The position numbers were made by a program, and so were the translations under genes. Under the pieces are notes generated by a model. That model saw nothing but the letters and a program-made list of their open reading frames with translations, made no database searches and was not told where the DNA came from. A DNA stretch of 64,000 bases from Solibacteraceae bacterium (GTDB lineage: Bacteria; Acidobacteriota; Terriglobia; Bryobacterales; Bryobacteraceae). Numbering within the stretch: the stretch's first letter is position 1; every line of letters begins with the position of its first letter. Shown one piece after another: positions 55,017 to 63,927 of this stretch. The DNA is taken from the NCBI GenBank assembly GCA_021324015.1, contig JAJPJX010000093.1, forward strand, positions 1 to 64,000. Direction: 5' to 3'.

Positions 55017-55750
55017 GGTGCGTGCCGGGTGGTTTCCTGTTCCAGGAACAACCGGGCCAGGTCCATGTCGCCGGGCTTGGTGATTTTGATGTTGCGGTCG
55101 CTGCCCGGCACTACGCTGACTTCCACCTGCTCCAGGCGTTCCACCAGGCTGGACTCGTCGGTGCCTGCGAACCCGTCCTCCACCGCGGATTCAAACGCCC
55201 TCCGCAGGAGGTCATAGCGGAACACCTGGGGAGTCTGCGCCAGCACCAGCTTGTCCCGCGGGATGGTGCCGCGAATTTTGGCCTTGGCCGCCTGAGCGCG
55301 GCTCACCTGCTTGACCGTATCCACGGGCACGACCCCCACGATGGCCGCGCCTGTTTCCGCCGCCTCGTCGATCACCTTCTCGATGGTCTCCGAGTCGATG
55401 AAGGGCCGCACGGCGTCGTGTACGGCCACCAGGTCCGTATCCGGGTCCAGCGCCCGCAAGCCGTTTTCCACTGACTGCTGGCGGCTGTTGCCGCCCTCGA
55501 CCACCCGCAGCCGCTTGCCGTGCGCCTCCCGCTTCAGCAGATCGGCCACCCAATCCAGATCCTCGGCGCGCACCGCCACCACGATGTCCGTGATGCGGCC
55601 GGAGGCGGCAAACTTCCGCACGGTGTGCACCAGGATGGGAGATCCCTCGAGCAACATGAATTGTTTCCGGCTGGTCCCCGCCTTTTCCGCGGAGGTGCGG
55701 CCCATACGGGTACCCAGCCCGGCAGCAGGCAGAATAACAGCAACTTTCAT
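55013..55750 (-). CDS. ispD: 2-C-methyl-D-erythritol 4-phosphate cytidylyltransferase
   Basis: A 245-residue nucleotidyltransferase making CDP-methylerythritol. AVILPAAGLGTRMG (about 4-17) is the nucleotide-binding loop; RKQFMLLEGSPILVHTVRKF, LVAVHDAVRPFIDSETI (VHDAVRP motif) and TPQVFRYDLLRRAFE follow. FAGTDESSLVERLEQVEVSVVPGSDRNIKITKPGDMDLA ends the domain. It is slightly longer than E. coli IspD (236). It is followed by ispF with a 4-nt overlap, the usual neighbourhood. Confidence 0.97.
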   Translation of the reverse strand: MKVAVILPAAGLGTRMGRTSAEKAGTSRKQFMLLEGSPILVHTVRKFAASGRITDIVVAVRAEDLDWVADLLKREAHGKRLRVVEGGNSRQQSVENGLRALDPDTDLVAVHDAVRPFIDSETIEKVIDEAAETGAAIVGVVPVDTVKQVSRAQAAKAKIRGTIPRDKLVLAQTPQVFRYDLLRRAFESAVEDGFAGTDESSLVERLEQVEVSVVPGSDRNIKITKPGDMDLARLFLEQETTRHAP

Positions 55751-55800
55751 AGGCTTCGCCGCCAGAGCCGACCCGGGGCCGGCCCCGCCGGAGTGCGAAG

Positions 55801-56892
55801 TTATGATTCTACCGTGGTTTTCTCCGATGGGAGAGGCTCGGTCTTGCGTGGCGGCCGCTCGTGTCTTTCGCCGGCCACCGCTCCGTGCAGCCGTTCGTCG
55901 AACTTGCCGAAGATCATCTTGCCGGCGGTGGTCTGGAGCACGCTGGTCACGACGATATCGATGGTCCTCGAGATCATTTTTTTGGCGTTGTCCACCACCA
56001 CCATGGTGCCGTCATCCAGGTATGCCACTCCCTGGTTGTATTCTTTGCCTTCCTTAAGGATGAAGACCCGCATGGTCTCGCCGGGCAGCACGATAGGTTT
56101 CAGGGCGTTGGCCAGTTCGTTGATGTTCAACACCTCCACGCCGTGCAACTGGGCGACCTTGTTGAGGTTGAAATCATTGGTGATAATTTTCGAGTCGTAG
56201 ACCTTGGCCAGTTCGATCAGCTTCATGTCTACGTCGCGAATGTGCGGGAAGTCGTCCTCCACGATCTGCACATTCAGGTGCGCCATCTTCTGCACCCGCT
56301 GAAGAATGTCCAGACCGCGCCGCCCGCGGTTCCGCTTCATGGAGTCCGCCGAATCGGCTACCAGTTGCAGTTCCCGCAGCACGAACTGCGGGATCACCAG
56401 CACGCCGTCCAGGAAGCCGGTTTCGGCAATATCCGCGATGCGCCCATCGATGATGACACTGGTATCCAGGATCTTAAAAGCTCGCTTGACGGCTTTTTCG
56501 CCGCCGAAAATCCCTCCCAGGGCGGAGAGATTGAGCATGTCTCCTTTTTTGGCGCCGACGATCAGACCGACATAGGTCATCCAAAGCAGAAGACAGATTT
56601 GCACGAAGAATGTAGTGGATTTATCAACAGTGGTCGGGTTGGCCCAACTCAGGACCAGGGACATCAGAAAGGCTCCGAAAATCCCCAGTACGGACCCGCA
56701 TGCCGATCCGATCAGCCGTTTCAGGCTGACATTTTCCAGGCGTATCTCGAAGAAAATGATGCCCACGCCCAGAGCCAGCCCCCCCAGGCCTGCCGCAACC
56801 GAAGGACCGGAAGCCTGAAAAGGGTGGAGGAAGTAAGCACAGCCGCTTAATACCAACACGAAAATGATGCGGACGATGGTTAGATCGAGCAT
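55801..56892 (-). CDS. PIN/TRAM-domain membrane protein (YacL-like)
   Basis: A 363-residue protein. Four N-terminal TM helices are at about 3-135 (TIVRIIFVLVLSGCAYFL; VAAGLGGLALGVGIIFF; GSACGSVLGIFGAFLMSLVLSW; TFFVQICLLLWMTYVGLIVGA). A PIN nuclease-like domain at about 165-290 has acidic residues in KILDTSVIIDGRIADI, QFVLRELQLVADSAD and VDMKLIELAKVYDSKIITNDFNLN. A TRAM domain (PGETMRVFILKEGKEYNQGVAYLDDGTMVVVDNAKKMI) follows. The start is the ATG with AAGGGGGTG upstream. A possible ribonuclease role is inferred. It lies next to ispD, as in Firmicutes and many other phyla. Confidence 0.9.
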   Translation of the reverse strand: MLDLTIVRIIFVLVLSGCAYFLHPFQASGPSVAAGLGGLALGVGIIFFEIRLENVSLKRLIGSACGSVLGIFGAFLMSLVLSWANPTTVDKSTTFFVQICLLLWMTYVGLIVGAKKGDMLNLSALGGIFGGEKAVKRAFKILDTSVIIDGRIADIAETGFLDGVLVIPQFVLRELQLVADSADSMKRNRGRRGLDILQRVQKMAHLNVQIVEDDFPHIRDVDMKLIELAKVYDSKIITNDFNLNKVAQLHGVEVLNINELANALKPIVLPGETMRVFILKEGKEYNQGVAYLDDGTMVVVDNAKKMISRTIDIVVTSVLQTTAGKMIFGKFDERLHGAVAGERHERPPRKTEPLPSEKTTVES

Positions 56893-57075
56893 GAGGAACA
56901 CCCCCTTTAGGGTGCGTACCAATTAGCGCATGGACACCCGTTACGGACGCTGCCCGAACGAACCCGCAGCGTCGCGCCAAGAGTATACCACCAGGCTCGA
57001 AAAACTGAGAGCGGCATTTGGAGATGGCTGCACTCCCGCATCTGGGGGCCGCGCCGCCGGGGTAAGATAATCCAA
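56893..57075. other. Divergent intergenic region, PIN/TRAM gene and quinoprotein gene
   Basis: No gene seen. It contains the SD of the PIN/TRAM gene at its left end and a TAAGAT -10-like box (57063-57068) 7 nt before the quinoprotein ATG at its right end. No clear -35 was found on either strand. Confidence 0.35.
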
Positions 57076-59361
57076 ATGATCTCCGGTGCCAAGCAGCTTT
57101 TCCTGATCCCGGTCCTGCTCGCGGCCGCGGCTTCCGGCGCCCTGGGCCAGTCCCTGATCGAGTCCGGAAGGAAGCAATTCGAAGCGCGCTGCGGCGCCTG
57201 CCACGGTGCCGACGGCGGCGGCGGGGAACTCGGCCCCAGCCTTCTGGAGCGCCGCGGGAGGACGCTTTCCGAGCAGACCATCCGCGATGCCATCCGAAAC
57301 GGCATCCCCGAGGCCGGCATGCCGGCGTTTCACCTTTCCGCGGAGGACGAGGGCGCCCTGGTGGGCTTCGTGCGCGCTCTGACCCGGCCGGCCGCCGAAA
57401 GTGAGGTGCCGGGCGATGCGGCCGCCGGCGATGCGTTCTTCTGGGGGCAGGGTAAGTGCGGTGGCTGCCACATGATTCGCGGCCGGGGGGGTATCACGGG
57501 GCCGGATCTCACCAGCCTGGGCCAGCAGCGTACCTTGGGCCAGATCCAGCAGGCCCTCGAACGCCCCGAACTCGTGCGGCAGACCGGTTACCGGCAGGTG
57601 ACCGTGCGCCTGGCGGACGGCAATACGCTGAGCGGGGTGGCCAAGAATGAAAGCGCCTACGATTTGCAGCTCCAGGACCGTGCGGGCCGCTTGCATTTCC
57701 TGCGCCGCAGCCAGATCAGCCGGGTGGAGCATGATCCCAAGCCGCTGATGCCGGCCTTTCATCTCGGCGAGACGCAAAAACGGGATCTGCTGGCCTTTCT
57801 AAGCCGCCTGAACGGCGCCGGGCCGGGAACCTCCACCTGGAGCGGCCGCGCCCTGCCGCAAAAGCCCGGCGAGTGGGCCACGTATCACGGCGATCCAGGC
57901 GGCAACCGCTACAGCTCCCTGGATCAGATCACCACCGGGAACGTACAGAGCCTCGGCGCCAGGTGGATCTTCCCCGTCGCTGGAGCACGCCGCCTGGAAG
58001 TCACTCCCCTGGTGGTGGATGGGGTGATGTACGTGACCACCGCGAACCAGGCCTACGCCCTGGACGCGCGGAACGGCCGGGCTATCTGGCACTACCAGCG
58101 GCCCCTGACCAAGGGTCTGGTGGGGGATGCAGCCGGAGCCATCAATCGCGGTGTGGCAGTGCTGGGAGACCGTCTCTTCATGGTCACCGACAACGCTCAC
58201 CTGCTGGCTCTCGACCGCCGCAACGGCGGGCTCATCTGGGATGTCGAGATGGCGGACTATCACCAGCATTACGGCGCGACCTCGGCGCCCCTGGTGGTCC
58301 GGGACCTGGTGATCTCGGGCACCTCCGGCGGGGATGAGGGTGCACGCGGCTTCGTGGCCGCCTATAAGGCCTCCACGGGCGAGCGCGTCTGGCGGTTCTC
58401 CACCATGCCGAAGCCGGGGGAACCGCTGGCCAGCACCTGGGTCGGACGGGCCATCGAGCACGGCTGCGGCACCGCCTGGCTCACCGGCACCTACGACTTC
58501 CAGAACAATACGCTGTTCTGGCCCACCGGCAACCCCTGCCCGGACTACAACGGCGACGAGCGCAAGGGCGACAACCTGTACTCGGATTCCGTGCTGGCGC
58601 TCGAGCCGGAGACCGGCAAGCTGAAGTGGTATTACCAGTTCACGCCGCACGATTTGCACGATTGGGACTCCACGGAAACGCTCATGGTGGTGGATGCTGA
58701 GTTCCAGGGCCGCCAGCGGCAGCTATTGATGCAAGCCAACCGCAACGGCTTCTTCTACGTTCTGGACCGCACCAACGGCAAGGTGCTGCTGGCCAAGCCG
58801 TTCGTCAAGAAGCTCACCTGGGCCAGCGGCATCGGCCCCGACGGCCGCCCGCAAGTGCTGCCTGGCTCCGAGCCCACGGTGGCCGGCGCGAAAGTATGCC
58901 CGGCGGTGGAGGGTGCGAGCAACTGGATGTCCACCGCTTACAATCCCTCGACCGGCCTGTTCTACGTGATGGCGCTCGAGAAGTGCAACATCTATACCAA
59001 GTCCTCGGCGTGGTGGGAGCCGGGCAAGTCGTTCTACGGCGGCGGCACGCGCGATATTCCGGATGAGCCGGGAATGAAGTATCTGCGGGCCATCAATATC
59101 CAGACAGGCGAAATCGTCTGGGAACTGCCGCAGCCCGGCAACGCCCAGAGTTGGGGCGGGGTTCTCTCCACCGCCGGCGGCCTGGTGTTCTATGGCGACG
59201 ATAGCGGCGCGTTTGCCGCCGCCGACGCGAAGACCGGCAACCCCCTCTGGTACTTCCATACCAACCAGCTCTGGAAAGCCTCGCCCATGACGTACCTGGT
59301 GGACGGCAAACAATACGTGGCAGTAGCCGCGGGATCGAGTATTATTGCATTCGGGTTGTGA
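57076..59361 (+). CDS. Exported quinoprotein dehydrogenase-like protein with two N-terminal cytochrome c domains
   Basis: A 761-residue protein: signal peptide (LFLIPVLLAAAASGALG), haem c domains with CGACH (39-43) and CGGCH (128-132), a small linker (VTVRLADGNTLSGVAKNESAYDLQL) and an eight-bladed PQQ-type propeller from about 265. W-motifs such as WATYHGDPGGNRYSSLDQI and WDVEMADYHQHYGATSAPLVV are present. Near 522-533, FTPHDLHDWDSTE holds the catalytic Asp of methanol-dehydrogenase-type enzymes. Two residues later a second Asp sits where lanthanide-dependent enzymes have theirs. The vicinal Cys-Cys of classical dehydrogenases is absent. Some acidobacterial homologues may not bind PQQ at all, so substrate and cofactor are open. 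Confidence 0.85.
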   Translation: MISGAKQLFLIPVLLAAAASGALGQSLIESGRKQFEARCGACHGADGGGGELGPSLLERRGRTLSEQTIRDAIRNGIPEAGMPAFHLSAEDEGALVGFVRALTRPAAESEVPGDAAAGDAFFWGQGKCGGCHMIRGRGGITGPDLTSLGQQRTLGQIQQALERPELVRQTGYRQVTVRLADGNTLSGVAKNESAYDLQLQDRAGRLHFLRRSQISRVEHDPKPLMPAFHLGETQKRDLLAFLSRLNGAGPGTSTWSGRALPQKPGEWATYHGDPGGNRYSSLDQITTGNVQSLGARWIFPVAGARRLEVTPLVVDGVMYVTTANQAYALDARNGRAIWHYQRPLTKGLVGDAAGAINRGVAVLGDRLFMVTDNAHLLALDRRNGGLIWDVEMADYHQHYGATSAPLVVRDLVISGTSGGDEGARGFVAAYKASTGERVWRFSTMPKPGEPLASTWVGRAIEHGCGTAWLTGTYDFQNNTLFWPTGNPCPDYNGDERKGDNLYSDSVLALEPETGKLKWYYQFTPHDLHDWDSTETLMVVDAEFQGRQRQLLMQANRNGFFYVLDRTNGKVLLAKPFVKKLTWASGIGPDGRPQVLPGSEPTVAGAKVCPAVEGASNWMSTAYNPSTGLFYVMALEKCNIYTKSSAWWEPGKSFYGGGTRDIPDEPGMKYLRAINIQTGEIVWELPQPGNAQSWGGVLSTAGGLVFYGDDSGAFAAADAKTGNPLWYFHTNQLWKASPMTYLVDGKQYVAVAAGSSIIAFGL

Positions 59362-59364
59362 ACT

Positions 59365-60324
59365 ATGCCTACGAGACGTGAGTTTTTGCTGTCGGCCGCG
59401 GCGCTGGCCGCGCGGCGCGCGGGCGCGGCTCCGGCCAAGCCCATGCGCGGCGTTTTCATCATCATGGCCACGCCCTACACGGACGCGAAGGCCGTGGACT
59501 ACGAGGACCTGGCGCGCGAGGTGGATTTTCTGGACCGCGCGGGGGTCTCCGGCATGGTCTGGCCGCAGATGGCCAGCGAATACAGCTACCTCACCAAAGA
59601 GGAGCGCATGCGCGGCATGGAGGTGCTCGCCCGGGCGGCGCGCGGCAAAAAACCGGCGCTGGTGCTGGGAGTGCAGGGCCCAAATACAGAAACTGCGGTG
59701 GGGTATGCGCGGCGCGCCGCCGAACTTGGTCCCGACGCCCTGATCGCCATGCCGCCCACCGAGGCGCAGTCACTCGATGACTTCAAGCGCTACTACGCCA
59801 CCCTGGCCAAACTCACCGATCGTCCGTTCTTCGTGCAGACCACCGGCGGGGCCAAGGGCATCACGCCCACCGCGGACTTCCTGGTGGACCTGGCACGCGA
59901 GTTCCCGAACTTCGGCTACATCAAGGAGGAGTTCCATCCCGTGGTCGAACGGATGAAAGCGGAAGCCGCGCACAAACCTCCCATCCACGCGGTCTTTAGC
60001 GGCGCCGCCGGCCGCGGCATGCTGTACGAAATGCGCCTGGGCTTCGACGGCACCATGCCTGGGGCGCCCTATGCCGATCTTTACGCGCAGGTCTGGGAGC
60101 TTTATCAGGGCGGACAACATGCCAAGGCTCGCGACCTGTTCAGCAAGCTGATGCTGGTGATCAACCTGGATGAGCAGGTGCCCCACTCGCGCAACTACAT
60201 CCTGAAAAAGCGCGGCATCTTCAAAACCACGGTCTCGCGCCGCGGAGAGTCCCGCTTCACGCCGGAAGCCACGCGCGAAATGGACTTCCAGTTCGCCGCT
60301 TTGAAACCTTACTTACGCTGGTAA
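59365..60324 (+). CDS. Tat-exported DapA/NanA-type (dihydrodipicolinate synthase family) lyase
   Basis: A 319-residue class I aldolase-fold protein. The N-terminus TRREFLLSAAALAARRAGAA is a Tat signal with RREFLL. PMRGVFIIMATPYTDAKAVDYEDLAREVDFLDRAGVSGMVWPQMASEY has the family beta1 and the 'G.....G..E' turn. GPDALIAMPPTEAQSLDDFKRYYATLAKLTDRPFFVQTTGG precedes the Schiff-base Lys in FGYIKEEFHP (about 190). Most DapA-family enzymes are cytosolic, so export is notable. It starts 3 nt after the quinoprotein gene and is likely in its operon. A keto-acid sugar lyase role is inferred. Confidence 0.82.
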   Translation: MPTRREFLLSAAALAARRAGAAPAKPMRGVFIIMATPYTDAKAVDYEDLAREVDFLDRAGVSGMVWPQMASEYSYLTKEERMRGMEVLARAARGKKPALVLGVQGPNTETAVGYARRAAELGPDALIAMPPTEAQSLDDFKRYYATLAKLTDRPFFVQTTGGAKGITPTADFLVDLAREFPNFGYIKEEFHPVVERMKAEAAHKPPIHAVFSGAAGRGMLYEMRLGFDGTMPGAPYADLYAQVWELYQGGQHAKARDLFSKLMLVINLDEQVPHSRNYILKKRGIFKTTVSRRGESRFTPEATREMDFQFAALKPYLRW

Positions 60325-60338
60325 CCCTGCCGGCAGGG
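60325..60338. terminator. Palindromic hairpin between convergent genes
   Basis: CCCTGCCGGCAGGG is a perfect 14-nt palindrome in the 22-bp gap between the DapA-like gene and the ABC operon, which converge here. A T-rich tail is minimal (GGTCTTTAC). Likely a shared terminator. Confidence 0.5.
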
Positions 60339-60346
60339 AGAGGTCT

Positions 60347-61174
60347 TTACTCGCTATAGCTGATCTCCATCGTGCGCGCCTGCCGCGCAGCCACGTACAG
60401 CACCAGCCCCGAGACGGCCAGCAGGCCCGAAATCGCCAGCCACGCGGGGGCCGGGTCGCTCGCCACCGCGAGGATGGCCAGGCCGCCGGTGACGGGCACC
60501 TCCACCGGGCTGAGCGACTTCAGATAGAAGATCACGCTGAACCTTTGCAGAAAGCTGGGCAGGAAGGCGTTGATTCCCTCCCACACCATCACCAGGGCGG
60601 CCGGCAGCATGGGGTTGCGGGAGACCAGACCCATCACCAGGAACACCGCGCCGTAACCCAGGCAGGCCAGCACGGCGGTGAGCGTGTACCAGCCCAGTTG
60701 CGCAAGACCGTTGCCCAGCAGAAACTCGCGCCACCCCGGACCGAAATGCGCGCCGATCAGCAGCCAGGCCAGCGCCACGCTGCCCGCGAAAAAGAAGATC
60801 GCCGCCGCCAGACCGGCCAGGTATTTGCTGAGCGCCAGCACCTCGCGCCGCACCGGCGCCAAAAAGTAATAGTGCAGCGTCTTTTCCAGCACCTCCCCGC
60901 GAAACAGGTTGGAGAAGATGCCCACGCAGCCGAAAAAGATACCCAGCCGCAGGTAGAAAAACTGGAAGATGCCTGCGTAGACGTGGTAGTCCTCGTTCAG
61001 GGTGTGATGCATCCGGGTGCTCCGCGCTGACACCAGCGAATGCAGGCCGCAGATGCCCACCGGTCCGAGCGCCAGCAGGTAGATCCACCAGCCCCGGCGC
61101 GCAAGAAAGCTCTTCTTGATCTCCAGCCGCAGGATGGCGGCCGCCTGCCGCAGCCACAGGTCGGACGTGTTCAT
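60347..61174 (-). CDS. ABC transporter permease (ABC-2 type), second permease of the operon
   Basis: A 275-residue ABC-2 membrane protein. Six TM helices are visible: about 28-44 (GWWIYLLALGPVGICGL), 70-95, 118-140 (LSKYLAGLAAAIFFFAGSVALAWLLIG), 155-180 (QLGWYTLTAVLACLGYGAVFLVMGLV), 187-200 and 240-262 (WLAISGLLAVSGLVLYVAA). It has no ATP site. The ATG overlaps the stop of the upstream ATPase gene (ATGA), and the longer upstream frame is an antisense-like extension. Together with its ATPase it forms the second half of a four-gene exporter. Confidence 0.85.
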   Translation of the reverse strand: MNTSDLWLRQAAAILRLEIKKSFLARRGWWIYLLALGPVGICGLHSLVSARSTRMHHTLNEDYHVYAGIFQFFYLRLGIFFGCVGIFSNLFRGEVLEKTLHYYFLAPVRREVLALSKYLAGLAAAIFFFAGSVALAWLLIGAHFGPGWREFLLGNGLAQLGWYTLTAVLACLGYGAVFLVMGLVSRNPMLPAALVMVWEGINAFLPSFLQRFSVIFYLKSLSPVEVPVTGGLAILAVASDPAPAWLAISGLLAVSGLVLYVAARQARTMEISYSE

Positions 61175-62115
61175 GCCGTGCCTCCTTCCGCTCCGATCAG
61201 GTACTGGTAGACCGAATTCACATCCTCGTCGGCCGGCGCCACGGACTCCACCTCGAGCCCAAGCTCCAGCACCACCCGGTTGAGCAGCAGGTAGAGGCGG
61301 TCGGCGTCGCGCGTGCGGATCAGCAGCCCTTTGCCGTCCTCGTGAATGCGGGCCTCGACTACGTGATCCTGCTCGAACAGGCGCGAGGCCAGCAATCCGG
61401 GCTGGTCGCACCGCACCAGCACCTGGATGGGATGATCCTTCACTTCGCTCCGCACTCCCTGGATTTGGCCTTCGGCCACGACGTACCCGTGACTCAACAG
61501 GATCACCTGGTCGGAAATGCGGTCCACTTCGTGCAGGATGTGGCTGGAGACCAGCACGAAGCGTCCCTCACCCGCCCATTCGCGAAACAGCGCGATGGTC
61601 TCCGCGCGCGCCATGGGATCCAGGCCGTTCAACGGTTCGTCCAACACCAGCACGGAGGGGTTGTGGGCGATGGCCTGCGCCAGCTTGACGCGCTGCCGCA
61701 TGCCCTTGCTGTACGAGGCCACGTGCCGGTCGGCGGCTTCCCGCATCCCGGTGCGCTCCAGCGCCTGCCGGGTGAGTGCATTGGCTTCCGCACGCGGGAA
61801 ACCGTGCAGGCGCAGAAACCAATACACAAACTGGTAGCCGGTCAAACCCTTCGGAAACGCGTCGAACTGCGTGCAGTACCCGATTTTGCGGAGGATATCG
61901 GGATGCTTCGCGGGAGAGAGGCCCAGCACGCGGACCTGCCCGCGCGTGGGCCGGATCAACCCGGTGATGAGATTCATCAGCGTGGTTTTGCCGGAGCCGT
62001 TTGGGCCTACCAGGCTGGTGACACCCGTGGGGATGGACAGGTGCACGCGGTTCACGCCCAGCACATCGCCGTAGAACTTGGAAACGTCGTCCAGTTCAAT
62101 AGCACCAGCGTTCAT
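61171..62115 (-). CDS. ABC transporter ATP-binding protein (CcmA/NosF-like), second ATPase
   Basis: A 314-residue ATPase. Walker A GPNGSGKT at about 37-44, Q-loop at GYCTQFDAFPKGLTGYQFV, signature YSKGMRQRVKLAQAI (about 140), Walker B VLVLDEPLNGLD and switch His in VLVSSHILHEVD. A C-terminal extension of about 90 residues (VLVRCDQPGLLASRLFEQDHVVEARIHEDGKGLLIRTRDADRLYLLLN) is typical of NosF/CcmA-type ATPases. Both ends overlap neighbours by 4 nt, so the order ATPase-permease-ATPase-permease is translationally coupled. Confidence 0.9.
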   Translation of the reverse strand: MNAGAIELDDVSKFYGDVLGVNRVHLSIPTGVTSLVGPNGSGKTTLMNLITGLIRPTRGQVRVLGLSPAKHPDILRKIGYCTQFDAFPKGLTGYQFVYWFLRLHGFPRAEANALTRQALERTGMREAADRHVASYSKGMRQRVKLAQAIAHNPSVLVLDEPLNGLDPMARAETIALFREWAGEGRFVLVSSHILHEVDRISDQVILLSHGYVVAEGQIQGVRSEVKDHPIQVLVRCDQPGLLASRLFEQDHVVEARIHEDGKGLLIRTRDADRLYLLLNRVVLELGLEVESVAPADEDVNSVYQYLIGAEGGTA

Positions 62116-63011
62116 CGCACCACCTCCACACCGCGAATCTTGCGCCCCAGCAGGAAGAGACAGATCAGGCAGACGCCCAGGAGCGCGGCCCAGCAACACC
62201 AGATGGGAATCTCTTCGCCGCGCGCCACGCGGAAAAAGACCGCGCCGGCGCCGCGCCGCATCGGCTCTTCGAACAGCGAGACCCACACGGAGCCGATCAG
62301 GTGGCTGATATTGAGCAGGTTGCCCCACCGGGTCCGCAGGATCCCGTTGATCGCCCCGCCGAAGCCCGCCGCCACGAAAAAGACGCCGAACAGCAAACCG
62401 CCCGCGGCGGGCCGCCACTTGACCCACGCCGAAAGGGCCAGCGCCAGCAGCGAAAGCACCAGGATCCAGATCCAGGCGCCGAAGAACAGGCCCGCGGCGA
62501 TGCGCAGGTTCGCGGCCATCCAACTCGCGCCTTCCAGATACCCCTGCAAGGCAAACAGCAGCAAGCCGGGCACCCAGGTCATCAGCGAGAGCAGCGTCAC
62601 CAGCACCAGCATTTTGCCCAGCACGTACTCGGAGCGCGAAAAGGGGCGCGCCAGGTACAGCGGCAGCGCGTTGTTGGCCAGGTCCGGCGACACCTGTCCC
62701 GGGCCCACAAACGCGGCCAGGAAGAACGCGCCCATGCTCTGGATGCCCAGGTAGGTCAGAAAGAAGCCGGCGTCGATGCGGATCAGCTTGTCCGCGTCCA
62801 GGTTCAGCAGCTTCAAGGCGCTGAGATTGTGGTGCAGGTAGATCACCAGCGCGCAGATGAGCGGCCAAATGAAACTGGCAAGGAAGAACAGGTTCAGGAA
62901 GCGCGAGCGGCGCATTTCCTCGAAGGCGTAGCGCGGAATTACCAGAAACCGCTGCCGCTCCGGGGTAAGCGGGCCTTCGTAGCGCCGATAGGTTTTTTTA
63001 TAGACGGCCAT
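62112..63011 (-). CDS. ABC transporter permease (ABC-2 type), first permease of the operon
   Basis: A 299-residue membrane protein. [56 protein letters not shown] opens it, with TM helices near 45-65, 88-110, 140-165 ([21 protein letters not shown]), 175-200, 205-230 and 275-292. The 'R.Y.G..t..R.r...I.RY....l.rsk' N-terminal signature matches permeases of acidobacterial and other NosY-like exporters. It overlaps the first ATPase gene by 14 nt. Substrate unknown. Confidence 0.85.
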   Translation of the reverse strand: MAVYKKTYRRYEGPLTPERQRFLVIPRYAFEEMRRSRFLNLFFLASFIWPLICALVIYLHHNLSALKLLNLDADKLIRIDAGFFLTYLGIQSMGAFFLAAFVGPGQVSPDLANNALPLYLARPFSRSEYVLGKMLVLVTLLSLMTWVPGLLLFALQGYLEGASWMAANLRIAAGLFFGAWIWILVLSLLALALSAWVKWRPAAGGLLFGVFFVAAGFGGAINGILRTRWGNLLNISHLIGSVWVSLFEEPMRRGAGAVFFRVARGEEIPIWCCWAALLGVCLICLFLLGRKIRGVEVVR

Positions 63012-63927
63012 TGGCGGGCTCCATGGCTTTGAAGAAAATGTCTTCAAGCGAGTCGCGCTTGCAGTGGATGCGCCGGATCTGCACCTGCTGCTGCGCCGCC
63101 AGTTCGTACAACTGCCGGATTTCGACCCCGTCCGGCAGCACGAGCTTGATGCGCCCGCCCGCACCCGGGGCCGTCTGGCAGCCCAGTTTCGCGAGGGCCG
63201 CCGTGAAGGTGCCGTTGGCGCCGCGCGTCTCGAGTTCCAGGAACTTCCGATTGGCGCGCCGCTCTTCCTCCAGGTTGCAAAAGGCGGCGATCTGCCCATC
63301 CTTCAGGATCAGCACCTGGTCGCAGCATTCCTCTACGTCCCGCAGCAGGTGCGAGGAGAGAATTAGGTGCAGGTCGCCGTGGTCCCGGATCTCCTGGATA
63401 AGCTGGATCATGCGCTTTCGCGCCGGCGGGTCAAGCCCGTTGGTGGGCTCGTCCAGGAACAGCACCTTCGGGCCATGCACGATGGCTTGCGCCAGCTTGG
63501 TCATCTGTTTCATGCCCAGCGAGTAGGTGCCGATCTGCCGGTAGCGTACTTCGCCCAAGCCCACGTAAAAGAACGCCTCGTGCGCCCTCTCCAGGGCCTG
63601 CTCCTGCGGCAGCCCGGACAGTTCCGCCATCAGCCGCACAAAGCGCACGCCGCTCATGGAGGCAATGAAGGAGTCGTTTTCCGGCATATAGCCGGTCAGC
63701 CCGCGCACCTGCCGCGCCCGGGTTCGAATATCCAACCCGATCACCCGCGCCGTGCCGGCCGCGGGAGCATGAAACCCCAGCAAGGTGTTGATAAGCGTCG
63801 ATTTGCCGGCGCCGTTGGGACCCAGCAGCCCGATCGACCGGCCGGTGAGCGAAGCCGTCAGCTTGTTCAGCACGGTTCGCTCGCCGAGCCGGACCTCCAG
63901 GTTGTCCAGTTCAATGACAGGCTGCAT
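62998..63927 (-). CDS. ABC transporter ATP-binding protein, first ATPase of the operon
   Basis: A 309-residue ATPase. Walker A GPNGAGKS at about 35-42, [27 protein letters not shown] (Q-loop replaced by a Glu-Asn segment), signature [33 protein letters not shown] (signature and Walker B, about 134-165) and switch His in [18 protein letters not shown]-terminal domain of about 95 residues ([19 protein letters not shown]...) follows. It heads the four-gene operon. A GATAAT box lies 5 nt before the ATG, again with no SD. Confidence 0.9.
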   Translation of the reverse strand: MQPVIELDNLEVRLGERTVLNKLTASLTGRSIGLLGPNGAGKSTLINTLLGFHAPAAGTARVIGLDIRTRARQVRGLTGYMPENDSFIASMSGVRFVRLMAELSGLPQEQALERAHEAFFYVGLGEVRYRQIGTYSLGMKQMTKLAQAIVHGPKVLFLDEPTNGLDPPARKRMIQLIQEIRDHGDLHLILSSHLLRDVEECCDQVLILKDGQIAAFCNLEEERRANRKFLELETRGANGTFTAALAKLGCQTAPGAGGRIKLVLPDGVEIRQLYELAAQQQVQIRRIHCKRDSLEDIFFKAMEPANGRL

